NCBI GenBank assembly: GCA_013336035.1
Contig: JAAXUL010000365.1
Coordinates: 1 to 7,576, forward strand
Reading direction: 5' to 3'
DNA: 7,576 nt
Source of the DNA: Chloroflexales bacterium
GTDB lineage: Bacteria > Chloroflexota > Chloroflexia > Chloroflexales > Chloroflexaceae
Below the pieces are notes generated by a model. It was given only the letters and a program-made list of their open reading frames with translations. It ran no database searches and was not told where the DNA came from. Shown piece by piece: positions 1 to 6,088 of the stretch. Both the position numbers and the translations under genes were made by a program. Numbering within the stretch: the stretch's first letter is position 1; every line of letters begins with the position of its first letter.

Positions 1-270
1 GGCGACTTCGGCGACGATGAGACGCGCGAGCGCCCGCCCGCGCCGCCCGCGCCGCAGTTCGACCTGATCGCCGCCAACCTGATCGCCCGCGTCCTGGTCA
101 TCCTGGCCGCCGACCTGGCCGCGGCCGGCGAGCCCGAGGGCCTGCTCGTCAGCTCGGGCATCATCGATACCCGCGAGGCCGAGGTCGTCGCCGCCTTCGA
201 GGCCGCCGGCCTCCGCGCCCTCGAGCGCCACATCGAGGGCGAGTGGGTGGCCCTGGTGCACACCCGCTGA
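1..270 (+). CDS. prmA: Ribosomal protein L11 methyltransferase, C-terminal part (5' truncated)
   Basis: Frame 1 is open from the left edge to a TGA at 268-270 and gives the last 89 residues of a protein. PrmA is a cytoplasmic SAM-dependent methyltransferase that modifies lysines and the N-terminus of ribosomal protein L11. Visible hallmarks are the FDLIAANLIA segment (about residues 20-29 of the fragment), matching the PrmA 'D-L-V-x-A-N-I-L-A' strand/post-strand motif. Then come the LLVSSGI strand and a C-terminal EGEWVALV ending, which is the usual PrmA finish. The SAM-binding glycine loop lies upstream of the window. A proline-rich stretch (residues 11-18, with PPAPPAP) sits just before the conserved strand and looks like a lineage-specific loop insertion. 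The stop is only 9 bases from the stop of the convergent gene. The family call is from recognised motifs, without a database search. Confidence 0.85.
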   Translation, partial: GDFGDDETRERPPAPPAPQFDLIAANLIARVLVILAADLAAAGEPEGLLVSSGIIDTREAEVVAAFEAAGLRALERHIEGEWVALVHTR

Positions 271-279
271 CGCGGCTGC

Positions 280-1815
280 CTACCGCCGCGCGAAGTAGCT
301 CGCCTGCTCGTCGCTGTAGCGCAGCTCCCACTCCGCTGGGCGGGCCTGGGCCCACGCCAGCAGGCCCGCCTGCTCCTCGTTGCTGATCAGCAGGCCGTCC
401 ACATCGTACTGCCCGAGCAGCCGCTCCGCGTCCTGCCCCGCCGAGATCTGGCCATAGTCGAGCCACTGCGCGAGCGGGTACAGCTCGATGCGCGGGTCGG
501 CCCAGACCCTCTGCTCCGGCGCCGCCCAGATCAGGTAGCTGCCGTAGCCCATGGCGTGGAAGAGCCGGGCGGGCCGCTCGGGGTCGGCCCGCAGGGTCTC
601 GACCGCCGCGACGGGCGTGATCGGGTCGATCAGCGCGCCGACCTTGGGCGGCAGGTCTAGCCACGGCTTGACCCACGGCAGGGCCAGCAGCAGCAGCAGT
701 ATGATCACGCCGGCGAGGGCCGCGTTGAGCGCGGGCAGCCCCTGGTAGACCGGGCGCGCGGGGGCGTCCTCGGGCCGCCAGGCCGCCAGCTGGCGCACCA
801 GCAGGGGCGTCGCCACGGCCACGAACCAGATATTGTTCCGCCCCGCGCCCAGGGCCAGCCACAGGAAGGCCCCGGCCAGGATCATGTCCACGGGGTCGGG
901 CCGGCGCCGCGCGTAGGTCAGGATGATAATCCCCGCCAGAATGAAGACGAAAAAGACCACGCCGTTCGGGTCGCGGATGGTCGGCGGCGCCCACTCGCTC
1001 ACCAGCCGGGTGACCTGCGAGCTGCTCAGCAGGTTGCGCACGTAGCCGAGCACCTGGAGCCCGCCGGGGTTGGCCAGCCAGGCCAGCCCGGTCAGCGCGC
1101 CCGCCGCCGCCAGGTGCCAGAGGGGCGGGCGCGGGGTCTGGGCCCCACCGCCCGCCCGGCCCTCGAGCCAGCGTCGCCCGGCCTCGCCCGCGAAGGTCAG
1201 GGCGATCAGCGCCCCGCCCAGCACGAACGACCCGTGGAGATTCACCCAGAGCGCGCCGAGGATCGGCAGCAGCAGCAGGGGCGGCCAGAGGCCTCGCCCG
1301 CGCGCCGCGCCGGTGCGCCACAGGGTCAGCACATACAGGTAGACGATAAACAGGGGCAGCGCGTAGGTCTGCGGGCGCACGATCCAGTTGTCGAACGAGG
1401 CGGGCAGGGTGCCGAGCAGCAGGAAGCCGACGCTCAGGCGCAGGCTACCGCTTCGCCTGATGCAGAGGCGCAGTAGCAGGCCGTAGGCGAAGGCGATCAC
1501 CAGGGCCTGCGCCAGCACGAGCAGGGGCACGCCGCCGAGCTGGTGCAGGCCGAACATGCCCACCTGGGCCAGCCAGCTCTGGTTGTAGAAGGGCTCGCCG
1601 GCCCGCGTGTACGAGAAACTGTCGGTCGTCGGGATCTGGCCAGTCTGGACGATCACGCGCCCGGTGGCCATGTGCCACCAGAAGTCGTGGGGCGGGATCG
1701 GGGTCAGCAGCGGGCGCAGGGCCACAAAGGCGACGCCCGCGAAGAGCCATACCTGGTCGAGGGTCAGCCCGGCCACCGCCGCGGCCCGCACCTTCCCCTG
1801 GGATCCTGCCTTCAT
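280..1815 (-). CDS. Polytopic membrane protein, putative GT-C-type glycosyltransferase (paralogue A)
   Basis: This 511-aa protein has about 10-11 hydrophobic segments up to residue ~384 (first at ~21-40, last at ~364-384) and a ~125-residue soluble C-terminal domain. The first loop after TM1 carries HDFWWH (43-48), then IPTTDSFSYT (61-70) and QSWL (79-82). Later conserved blocks are WVNLHG (190-195), a NPGG (249-252), EWAPPT (274-279), MGYGSYLIW (422-430) and DPRIELYP (440-447). GT-C enzymes keep a catalytic Asp in the first outer loop after TM1, so Asp44 is the inferred equivalent. The function is not proven and the family is usually left hypothetical. The ATG at 1815-1813 was chosen because AGGAG (1822-1826) precedes it by 6 bases and it overlaps the upstream stop as ATGA. 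The longer open frame to 1932 lies wholly inside the upstream gene. It is probably co-translated with its paralogue and probably transfers sugar from a polyprenyl-phosphate donor on the outer face of the membrane. Confidence 0.7.
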   Translation of the reverse strand: MKAGSQGKVRAAAVAGLTLDQVWLFAGVAFVALRPLLTPIPPHDFWWHMATGRVIVQTGQIPTTDSFSYTRAGEPFYNQSWLAQVGMFGLHQLGGVPLLVLAQALVIAFAYGLLLRLCIRRSGSLRLSVGFLLLGTLPASFDNWIVRPQTYALPLFIVYLYVLTLWRTGAARGRGLWPPLLLLPILGALWVNLHGSFVLGGALIALTFAGEAGRRWLEGRAGGGAQTPRPPLWHLAAAGALTGLAWLANPGGLQVLGYVRNLLSSSQVTRLVSEWAPPTIRDPNGVVFFVFILAGIIILTYARRRPDPVDMILAGAFLWLALGAGRNNIWFVAVATPLLVRQLAAWRPEDAPARPVYQGLPALNAALAGVIILLLLLALPWVKPWLDLPPKVGALIDPITPVAAVETLRADPERPARLFHAMGYGSYLIWAAPEQRVWADPRIELYPLAQWLDYGQISAGQDAERLLGQYDVDGLLISNEEQAGLLAWAQARPAEWELRYSDEQASYFARR

Positions 1816-1826
1816 TGGTCGCTCCT
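1812..1826 (-). promoter_or_regulatory. ATGA stop/start overlap with Shine-Dalgarno site (translational coupling)
   Basis: Read on the minus strand, AGGAG (1826-1822) lies 6 bases before an ATG (1815-1813) whose last bases form the TGA (1814-1812) of the upstream gene. This fixes the start of the downstream gene and suggests that ribosomes finishing paralogue B re-initiate on paralogue A, giving matched amounts. Confidence 0.8.
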
Positions 1827-3353
1827 GCGCCATACTTCGCTGCGGCCCGCGAGGAGCGTGCGCTCCCAGCCGGGCAGGGCGGGCATCGCGGCGGCCAGGC
1901 CCGCCTGCTTCTCGCTGTCGAGCACCACGCACGCAACCTGCTGCTCAGCCAGGAAGACCGGCACGCCCTGGCCCTTGCTGACCGCGGCGTAGCGCTCCCA
2001 GATGGTCAGATCGAACAGCTCGACCCGCGGGTCGATGTAGTGCTGGGCGCTCGGGTAGAGCGCCCAGGCCATATATGAGCCATAGCCCATCTCGTTGAAG
2101 ATCCGGCCCGCGCACGGCTCGGCCCGCAGGTGCGCGACGGCGGCGACGGGCGTGTCGCCGGTGAAGAGCTGCGGCGCCCCGGGCACCGGCGCGAAGAGGC
2201 CCTGGTAGGCCTCCGGCAGCCCGAGCAGGGGCTTTGTCCAGGGCTGGACGGCGGCCACGATGAGCAGGAGCAGCCCCGCGACGGCCAGGTTGGCGCCGGA
2301 GCCGCCCCCGCGCTCGCGCCCTGATGATCGCGGGGCCGGGCGCGGCCGGGCGAGCGACTGGGCGACAAGCGGCATGGCGGCCATGCCGAACCAGACGACA
2401 TAGCGCACGCCGACGAAGGCCTGCCAGGCCAGCCCGCAGGCCAGCAGCACATCGGTGATGGTGGGCCGCCGGCGGGCGAAGGCGAAGGCGGCGAGCAGCG
2501 CCAGCACGCCCAGGTAGAAGGCCGCGCCGGCGATGCCGCGCGGCGTCGGCGACTGCCACTCGATCACCAGCTGCTGGCTGGGCGCATCGCCGAGCAGGTC
2601 GCGCACATAGCCGACGATCCCCGGGCCGAGCGGGTTCACCAGCACGGCCGCGGCCATGCCCGCCAGCGCGAGGTAGAGCGGGCGCAGCTGGTCCCAGTAG
2701 AGCGCCCCAGGCTGGCGCAGCAGGCGCCGCAGGGTCTCGCCCACGACGAAAGCCCCAGCCACCAGCAGGCCCATCACGAAGGCCCCGTGGGCGTTGACCC
2801 AGAAGAGCATCATCAGGGGCAGGGCGAAGAGCCAGCGGGGCGCCAGGCGGCCCTCGGCGTAGCGGCCCAGCAGCATCAGGGTGCCCATAAAGGGCAGCCA
2901 CGACCAATTCTGCGTGCGCGTCGTGAAGTTATTGATCGTCATAGCCGCCGCGAGCAGCGCGGCGAGGGCGGCCAGGCGCCACGAGCGGCTGCGGGCGTAG
3001 GCCTCGCACGCCACCAGCGTGTAGGCCGCCGCCCCAAGCAGGTTGCGGGCGAAGACCACCAGCTGGAGACCGCCGAGCCGGTAGAGCTGGAAGAAGAGCC
3101 ACTCGCCGAGCCAGCTCTGGTAGACGAAGGGCGCGTCGGTGGGCACGGCCCAGGCGAAGCGGTTGGTGGTGGGGATGCCGCCGGTGGCGATCAGCTCGCC
3201 GGCCCTCAGGTGCCACCAGAAATCGTGGGGCGCCGTAGGCACAAGGCTGATAAAGGCAGCGATCAGGCCCAGCGCGAGGCCGACCCACAGGTGCTCGAGT
3301 CGCAAGGCCGGCAGGACACGCGCAGGTGTGCCAGGGGAGGAGATCTCTGTCAC
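1812..3353 (-). CDS. Polytopic membrane protein, putative GT-C-type glycosyltransferase (paralogue B)
   Basis: This 513-aa protein is colinear with the downstream paralogue. HDFWWH is at 43-48 and MGYGSY at 422-427, the same residue numbers as in its neighbour. It also has IPTTNRFAW (60-68), QSWL (79-82), WVNAHG (185-190), VNPLG (239-243), EWQSPT (265-270) and DPRVELF (441-447). There are about 10-11 membrane segments (first ~22-40, last ~354-369), then a soluble tail. A charged Arg/Gly-rich loop (335-353) is absent from the paralogue. The start is GTG at 3353-3351, preceded by AGGA with a 7-base spacer. No in-frame ATG with a better site was seen. It is first gene of a leftward two-gene unit and is divergent from a polyprenol-phosphate mannose synthase, which fits a lipid-linked sugar user. 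GT-C activity is inferred from topology and the first-loop Asp44. A non-enzymatic membrane role cannot be excluded. Confidence 0.7.
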   Translation of the reverse strand: MTEISSPGTPARVLPALRLEHLWVGLALGLIAAFISLVPTAPHDFWWHLRAGELIATGGIPTTNRFAWAVPTDAPFVYQSWLGEWLFFQLYRLGGLQLVVFARNLLGAAAYTLVACEAYARSRSWRLAALAALLAAAMTINNFTTRTQNWSWLPFMGTLMLLGRYAEGRLAPRWLFALPLMMLFWVNAHGAFVMGLLVAGAFVVGETLRRLLRQPGALYWDQLRPLYLALAGMAAAVLVNPLGPGIVGYVRDLLGDAPSQQLVIEWQSPTPRGIAGAAFYLGVLALLAAFAFARRRPTITDVLLACGLAWQAFVGVRYVVWFGMAAMPLVAQSLARPRPAPRSSGRERGGGSGANLAVAGLLLLIVAAVQPWTKPLLGLPEAYQGLFAPVPGAPQLFTGDTPVAAVAHLRAEPCAGRIFNEMGYGSYMAWALYPSAQHYIDPRVELFDLTIWERYAAVSKGQGVPVFLAEQQVACVVLDSEKQAGLAAAMPALPGWERTLLAGRSEVWRRSDQ

Positions 3354-3520
3354 AGGCCTATCCTGAATCCAAGAGGAGCTTTAGGACTAATCGCCTACGC
3401 TATACAATGGCCCACGGTTCGTGTCCTGGCTATAATAGCACCAGGCTATAACAGGTCGCCGTCCTGCGCCAGGGGGGGAAGGCGGGGCGCTCACAGCGCA
3501 GCGAGAGAGGTGACACCAGC
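3354..3520. promoter_or_regulatory. Divergent intergenic control region with symmetric -10 element
   Basis: These 167 bases separate the leftward membrane-protein pair from the rightward mannose synthase. At 3429-3439 is an 11-base palindrome, GCTATAATAGC. On the plus strand it holds a perfect TATAAT (3431-3436). On the minus strand it reads TGCTATTAT (3440-3432), an extended -10 form. No good -35 box was found at 17 bases on either strand. GGCTATAA recurs at 3428-3435 and 3444-3451, giving a second plus-strand TATAAC 16 bases downstream. A weaker plus-strand TACAAT is at 3403-3408. A small hairpin (GCGCT/AGCGC, 3487-3499) lies in the predicted leader, and AGAGGTGA (3506-3513) is the ribosome site for the rightward gene. 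The promoter positions are inferred from sequence only. Confidence 0.6.
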
Positions 3521-4276
3521 ATGATCGAGATCTCCAGCGCACCCCCGGCGGCAGCCCAGCGCCGCCCCATCGTAGCCGACTGCACCGTGGTGGTGCCGAC
3601 CTACAACGAGGCCGAGAACATCGGCAAGCTGATCCCACGCATCCTCGCCAACCCGCGCTTCCGGGTGCTAGTCGTCGACGACGGCTCGCCCGACGGCACC
3701 GGCGATCTGGTGGCCGCCATCGCCACGGGCGAGCACCGCGTGGCGCTCCAGCGGCGCCCTGGCAAGCTCGGCCTCGGCACCGCCTATATCGCCGGCTTCC
3801 GCAGAGCCCTGGCCGACGGGGCCGAGTTCATCTTCGAGATGGACGCGGACTTCTCGCATGACCCGCGCTACCTGCCCGATCTGCTGGCGGCCGTCGAGGC
3901 CGGCGCCGACCTGGCCCTTGGCTCGCGCTACGTGCCGGGCGGCGGCACCACCGACTGGGGCCTCGCCCGGCAGCTGATCAGCCGCGGCGGCAATCTCTAC
4001 GCCGGGCTCATCCTTAGCCTGCCTCTGGCCGACGCGACGGGCGGATTTCGCTGCTACAGGCGCCGCGCGCTCGAGGCCATCGACCTGGGGCTGGTCCGCT
4101 CGAACGGCTACGCCTTCCAGATCGAGATGGCCTATCGCATCCGGCGCGCGGGGCTCGCGATCCGCGAGGTGCCGATCATCTTCCCTGATCGCCGCGTCGG
4201 CCGCTCGAAGATGTCGCGCCGGATCGTGGCCGAGGCCCTGATCAATGTCTGGAAGCTGCGGCTAGGAATGATATAG
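3521..4276 (+). CDS. Polyprenol-phosphate mannose synthase (Dpm1-like, GT2 family)
   Basis: This 251-aa cytoplasmic, membrane-peripheral glycosyltransferase should transfer mannose from GDP-mannose to polyprenyl phosphate, making the lipid-linked donor used by GT-C enzymes. Motifs in order are VVPTYNE (24-30), VDDGSPDGT (52-60), RPGKLGLGTAY (79-89), EMDADFSHDP (106-115) with the metal-binding Asp108-Ala-Asp110, GSRYVPGG (134-141), TGGFRCYRR (173-181), Q200-IEM and the basic RRVGRSKM (224-231). The length fits the short soluble Dpm1 class. There is no C-terminal membrane or GtrA-like domain, so it probably binds the membrane peripherally or through partners. The ATG at 3521 follows AGGTGA by 7 bases. 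The gene is divergent from two GT-C-like genes and is followed after 38 bases by the kinase, probably in one transcript. The sugar could be glucose rather than mannose, since Dpm1-like GT2 enzymes are hard to separate by sequence alone. Confidence 0.85.
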   Translation: MIEISSAPPAAAQRRPIVADCTVVVPTYNEAENIGKLIPRILANPRFRVLVVDDGSPDGTGDLVAAIATGEHRVALQRRPGKLGLGTAYIAGFRRALADGAEFIFEMDADFSHDPRYLPDLLAAVEAGADLALGSRYVPGGGTTDWGLARQLISRGGNLYAGLILSLPLADATGGFRCYRRRALEAIDLGLVRSNGYAFQIEMAYRIRRAGLAIREVPIIFPDRRVGRSKMSRRIVAEALINVWKLRLGMI

Positions 4277-4314
4277 TTAGGCTAGCCGAGTCTGCCATTG
4301 TAAGGAGTCCGCCC

Positions 4315-5388
4315 GTGGCCGCCGATGATATTCAGCAGAAGCTCGAAGAGGCCCTGACCACCTATCGCGAAGAGCTAGAGCGCAGCAGACGAGAGGTGCA
4401 GGAGGTCGAGGTGCTGGTGCGCCAGAGCACCGTCGAGGTCGAGAAGCTCTCGCAGCGCGAGCTCTCGGTCTCGAACCGCGTCCGCGATCTCGAGGTCAAC
4501 CTCGAGAAGTATAGCAAGGACGAGATCAAGAACTTCTACACCACCGCCCAGGAGGTGCAGATGCGCCTCCAGATTATGCGCGGCCAGCTCGAGCAGATCC
4601 AGGGCCGGCGCGACGCCCTGAAGGCCCGCCAGAGTCAGGTGTCGGCAATCTTCTCGCTGCTGAGCGATATAGCCGAGGCCATCAAGGGTGGCCTGGGTAA
4701 AGCCCAGGCCAGCGCCAGCGATGGCGTCAACACCGAGACAATGGTGGCCAATATTATCCAGTCACAGGAGAGCGAGCGCCTGCGCATCTCGCTCCAGATG
4801 CACGACGGCCCCGCCCAGTCGATGAGCAACCTGGTGCTGCGGGCCGAGATCTGCCAGCGCCTGATCGACCACGACCTCGACCAGGCCCGCGCCGAGCTGA
4901 ACAGTCTGAAGACGGCGATTAACACCACCCTCCAGGACACGCGCAAGTTTATCTTCGACCTGCGCCCGATGACCCTCGATGACCTGGGCCTGGTGCCGAC
5001 GCTGCGCCGCTATGCCACCCAGTTCGGCGAGAAGGGCGGGGTCGAGGTCAACCTGATGATCCAGAATATGGAGCAGCGCCTGCCCAGCCACTACGAGGTG
5101 ACGATCTTCCGCTTCATCCAGGAGGCCCTGAACAACGTCGTCAAGCACGCCGGGGCCAATCAGGTGCGCGTGCTGCTCGACGGCTCGGGGCGGACCTTGC
5201 AGATCATGATCGAGGACGACGGCGCCGGCTTCCATGTGAATGAGACCCTGGCCCACGCCAGCGCCCGCCGCAATATGGGCCTTGCCAGCATGCGCCAGCA
5301 GATCGAGGTGCTGCTGCGCGGCGAGTTCGGGATCGAGAGCGCGATCGGGCGCGGCACTCGCGTGGCGGCTACCATCCCGCTGCCCTGA
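4315..5388 (+). CDS. DegS-like cytoplasmic sensor histidine kinase (HisKA_3/HATPase_c)
   Basis: This 357-aa protein has no membrane segment. Residues ~5-110 are a charged coiled coil with a DegS-like block (NRVRDLEVNLEKYSKDEI, 54-71, then an RRDAL at 98-102), the usual DegS sensing region. The dimerisation/phospho-acceptor helix has ESERLRISLQMHDGPAQ (152-168) with phosphorylated His163, and FDLRPMTLDDLGLVPTLRRY follows. The ATPase domain shows the N box EALNNVVKHAG (270-280), G1 box EDDGAGF (300-306), GLASMRQ in the G2 region and a GRGTRV end. DegS phosphorylates the DegU response regulator in Firmicutes; no DegU-like gene is in this window. From recalled B. subtilis DegS, its regulatory Ser76 would align with Arg57 here, so that input may be absent. 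The GTG start follows AAGGAG (4302-4307) by 7 bases. The gene ends at an intrinsic terminator, 270 bases before the pilin genes. The partner regulator and signal are unknown. Confidence 0.85.
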   Translation: MAADDIQQKLEEALTTYREELERSRREVQEVEVLVRQSTVEVEKLSQRELSVSNRVRDLEVNLEKYSKDEIKNFYTTAQEVQMRLQIMRGQLEQIQGRRDALKARQSQVSAIFSLLSDIAEAIKGGLGKAQASASDGVNTETMVANIIQSQESERLRISLQMHDGPAQSMSNLVLRAEICQRLIDHDLDQARAELNSLKTAINTTLQDTRKFIFDLRPMTLDDLGLVPTLRRYATQFGEKGGVEVNLMIQNMEQRLPSHYEVTIFRFIQEALNNVVKHAGANQVRVLLDGSGRTLQIMIEDDGAGFHVNETLAHASARRNMGLASMRQQIEVLLRGEFGIESAIGRGTRVAATIPLP

Positions 5389-5401
5389 GCCTGCCGTAGT
5401 G

Positions 5402-5432
5402 AGCCGGGGCCGTACAGGCGGCTCCGGCTTTT
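5402..5432 (+). terminator. Intrinsic terminator after the kinase gene
   Basis: A 10-bp stem is formed by AGCCGGGGCC (5402-5411) and GGCTCCGGCT (5420-5429), with one G-U pair, an 8-base loop and a TTTT run ending at 5432. It starts 13 bases after the kinase stop and should end the mannose synthase-kinase transcript, separating it from the pilin unit. Confidence 0.85.
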
Positions 5433-5484
5433 ATGTCTCATAAACTATTTACATAAGTATTTTTACGATGCTGTGTAGTATATC

Positions 5485-5546
5485 CCTGGCCACTCGTTCC
5501 TGCTACCAGGACTTTTCGGGAAGAGAAAAGTACTAGTGCTAGTACT
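5485..5546. repeat. Cluster of three abutting inverted repeats
   Basis: The first is CCTGG...CCAGG (5485-5489/5506-5510, 16-base loop). The second is ACTTTTC...GAAAAGT (5511-5517/5525-5531, 7-base loop, perfect). The third is AGTACTAGTGCTAGTACT (5529-5546), perfect 8-base arms around TG. The last two share bases 5529-5531, so as RNA they would compete; as DNA the third looks like a dimeric repressor or activator site. It lies about 30 bases upstream of the predicted pilin -35 box. Structure is seen directly; role is inferred. Confidence 0.6.
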
Positions 5547-5572
5547 CCCGGGGGCTCAGGACTATCAGACTA

Positions 5573-5601
5573 TTGTATGAGGTCTATCAGAATCCTATAC
5601 T
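5573..5601 (+). promoter_or_regulatory. Candidate sigma-70-type promoter for the pilin pair
   Basis: TTGTAT (5573-5578, three of six consensus bases) and TATACT (5596-5601, five of six) are separated by exactly 17 bases. Transcription would start near 5608, leaving a leader of about 50 bases to the first pilin ATG. The weak -35 box with flanking direct repeats suggests activator dependence. Confidence 0.5.
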
Positions 5602-5658
5602 GCTGAGCGTAGGCCAGACCTACAGTACCAAGTCCAAAAAGGAAGGGAGGTGAAACAA

Positions 5659-5817
5659 ATGCTTCGCAGCTTCTTCGCTAAGGAAGAGGGCCAGGGCCTC
5701 GTCGAGTACGCGCTTATTCTCGTGCTCATCGCTATCGTTGTTATTGGTATCCTGACTCTACTCGGCGGCAAGGTCTCGCAGGTCTTCTCGACCGTCAACA
5801 GCGGCCTGAAGCCCTAA
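5659..5817 (+). CDS. flp: Flp-type (Tad) major pilin, copy 1
   Basis: This 52-aa class-3 (Flp/Fap) prepilin begins MLRSFFAKEEG and continues QGLVEYALILVLIAIVVIG. The prepilin-peptidase site is after Gly11, which places Glu16 and Tyr17 at mature positions +5 and +6, the classic G|xxxxEY pattern. The mature subunit would be 41 aa with a hydrophobic helix at about 18-36 and a short polar tail. After cleavage by a TadV/CpaA-type peptidase it would polymerise into an adhesive pilus; that machinery is not in the window. The ATG follows the near-ideal ribosome site GGAGGTGA by 5 bases, suggesting high expression. The protein is identical to copy 2, which begins 74 bases after this stop. The confidence is in the family; the pilus role is from family knowledge. 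Confidence 0.9.
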   Translation: MLRSFFAKEEGQGLVEYALILVLIAIVVIGILTLLGGKVSQVFSTVNSGLKP

Positions 5818-5891
5818 CAAGGTCGCGGCCAGATCGTCCCGGACGGCACGCTGACGCTTCACGAACCAATTAGCCTGAGGGAGAAAGACCA

Positions 5892-6050
5892 ATGCTTCGC
5901 AGCTTCTTCGCTAAGGAAGAGGGCCAGGGCCTCGTCGAGTACGCGCTCATCCTCGTTCTGATCGCTATTGTTGTTATCGGTATCCTGACGCTACTCGGCG
6001 GTAAGGTCTCGCAGGTCTTCTCGACCGTCAACAGCGGCCTGAAGCCCTAA
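5892..6050 (+). CDS. flp: Flp-type (Tad) major pilin, copy 2 (identical protein)
   Basis: It encodes exactly the same 52 residues as copy 1, including Gly11 cleavage and Glu16-Tyr17. The DNA differs at eight bases, all third-position silent changes and all between codons 19 and 37. Codons 1-18 and 38-52 are base-identical. The ribosome site GAGGGAGA (5877-5884; its GGAG ends 8 bases before the ATG) is weaker than that of copy 1. No separate promoter is evident in the 74-base gap, so it is probably co-transcribed with copy 1. A GC-rich hairpin follows at 6089-6114. It is a dosage duplicate of the major pilin rather than a minor pilin, which would be expected to diverge in sequence. Confidence 0.9.
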   Translation: MLRSFFAKEEGQGLVEYALILVLIAIVVIGILTLLGGKVSQVFSTVNSGLKP

Positions 6051-6088
6051 TAAGGTCTAAGGTTGCGCTCTTCGTCGGTTGGTCCGTT

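Larger units (their letters stand above)
5433..5658 (+). promoter_or_regulatory. AT-richer regulatory region upstream of the pilin genes
   Basis: This gene-free stretch is clearly richer in A and T than its surroundings. It holds a cluster of inverted repeats (5485-5546), a candidate promoter (5573-5601) and two copies of CTATCAGA (5562-5569 and 5584-5591) 22 bases apart, one just before the -35 box and one inside the spacer. TTATGT/ACATAA (5431-5436/5451-5456) is a further weak inverted pair. The ribosome site GGAGGTGA (5646-5653) is close to ideal and sits 5 bases before the pilin ATG. No convincing coding frame was found; the longest plus-strand ATG frame seen (5468-5536) is 22 codons and lacks a ribosome site. 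Confidence 0.55.
5659..6057 (+). repeat. Tandem duplication of the pilin gene
   Basis: Two 159-base units (5659-5817 and 5892-6050) match at 151 positions, and similarity continues past the stops (AAGGTC at 5819-5824 and 6052-6057). The unit offset is 233 bases. The remaining spacer (to 5891) is not obviously repeated, apart from partial similarity in the ribosome-site region. Confidence 0.9.

Noticed and set aside
271..289. GCGG/CCGC inverted pair between the convergent stops as a bidirectional terminator
   Set aside because: The stem is only about 4 bp with no T-run on either strand.
161..1321. Long open frame on the minus strand overlapping prmA and paralogue A
   Set aside because: Arg/Ala/Gly-rich translation without domains, covered by two well-supported genes in other frames.
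1816..1932. N-terminal extension of paralogue A up to 1932 on the minus strand
   Set aside because: The extra 39 residues are low-complexity Arg/Gly/Ala-rich and lie inside the upstream coding region. The start at 1815 has an AGGAG site and an ATGA overlap.
5468..5536. 22-codon frame beginning MLCSISLATRS in the pilin upstream region, possible leader peptide
   Set aside because: No ribosome site precedes its ATG, and it lies upstream of the predicted promoter.
5580..5621. AGGTCT...AGACCT inverted pair as a riboswitch stem (e.g. c-di-GMP)
   Set aside because: The left arm lies within the promoter, before the predicted start, so it would not be transcribed. No conserved riboswitch core was recognised.
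5835..5845. CGTCCCGGACG palindrome between the pilin genes as an operator
   Set aside because: It is a short GC palindrome expected by chance at this base composition, with no nearby promoter.
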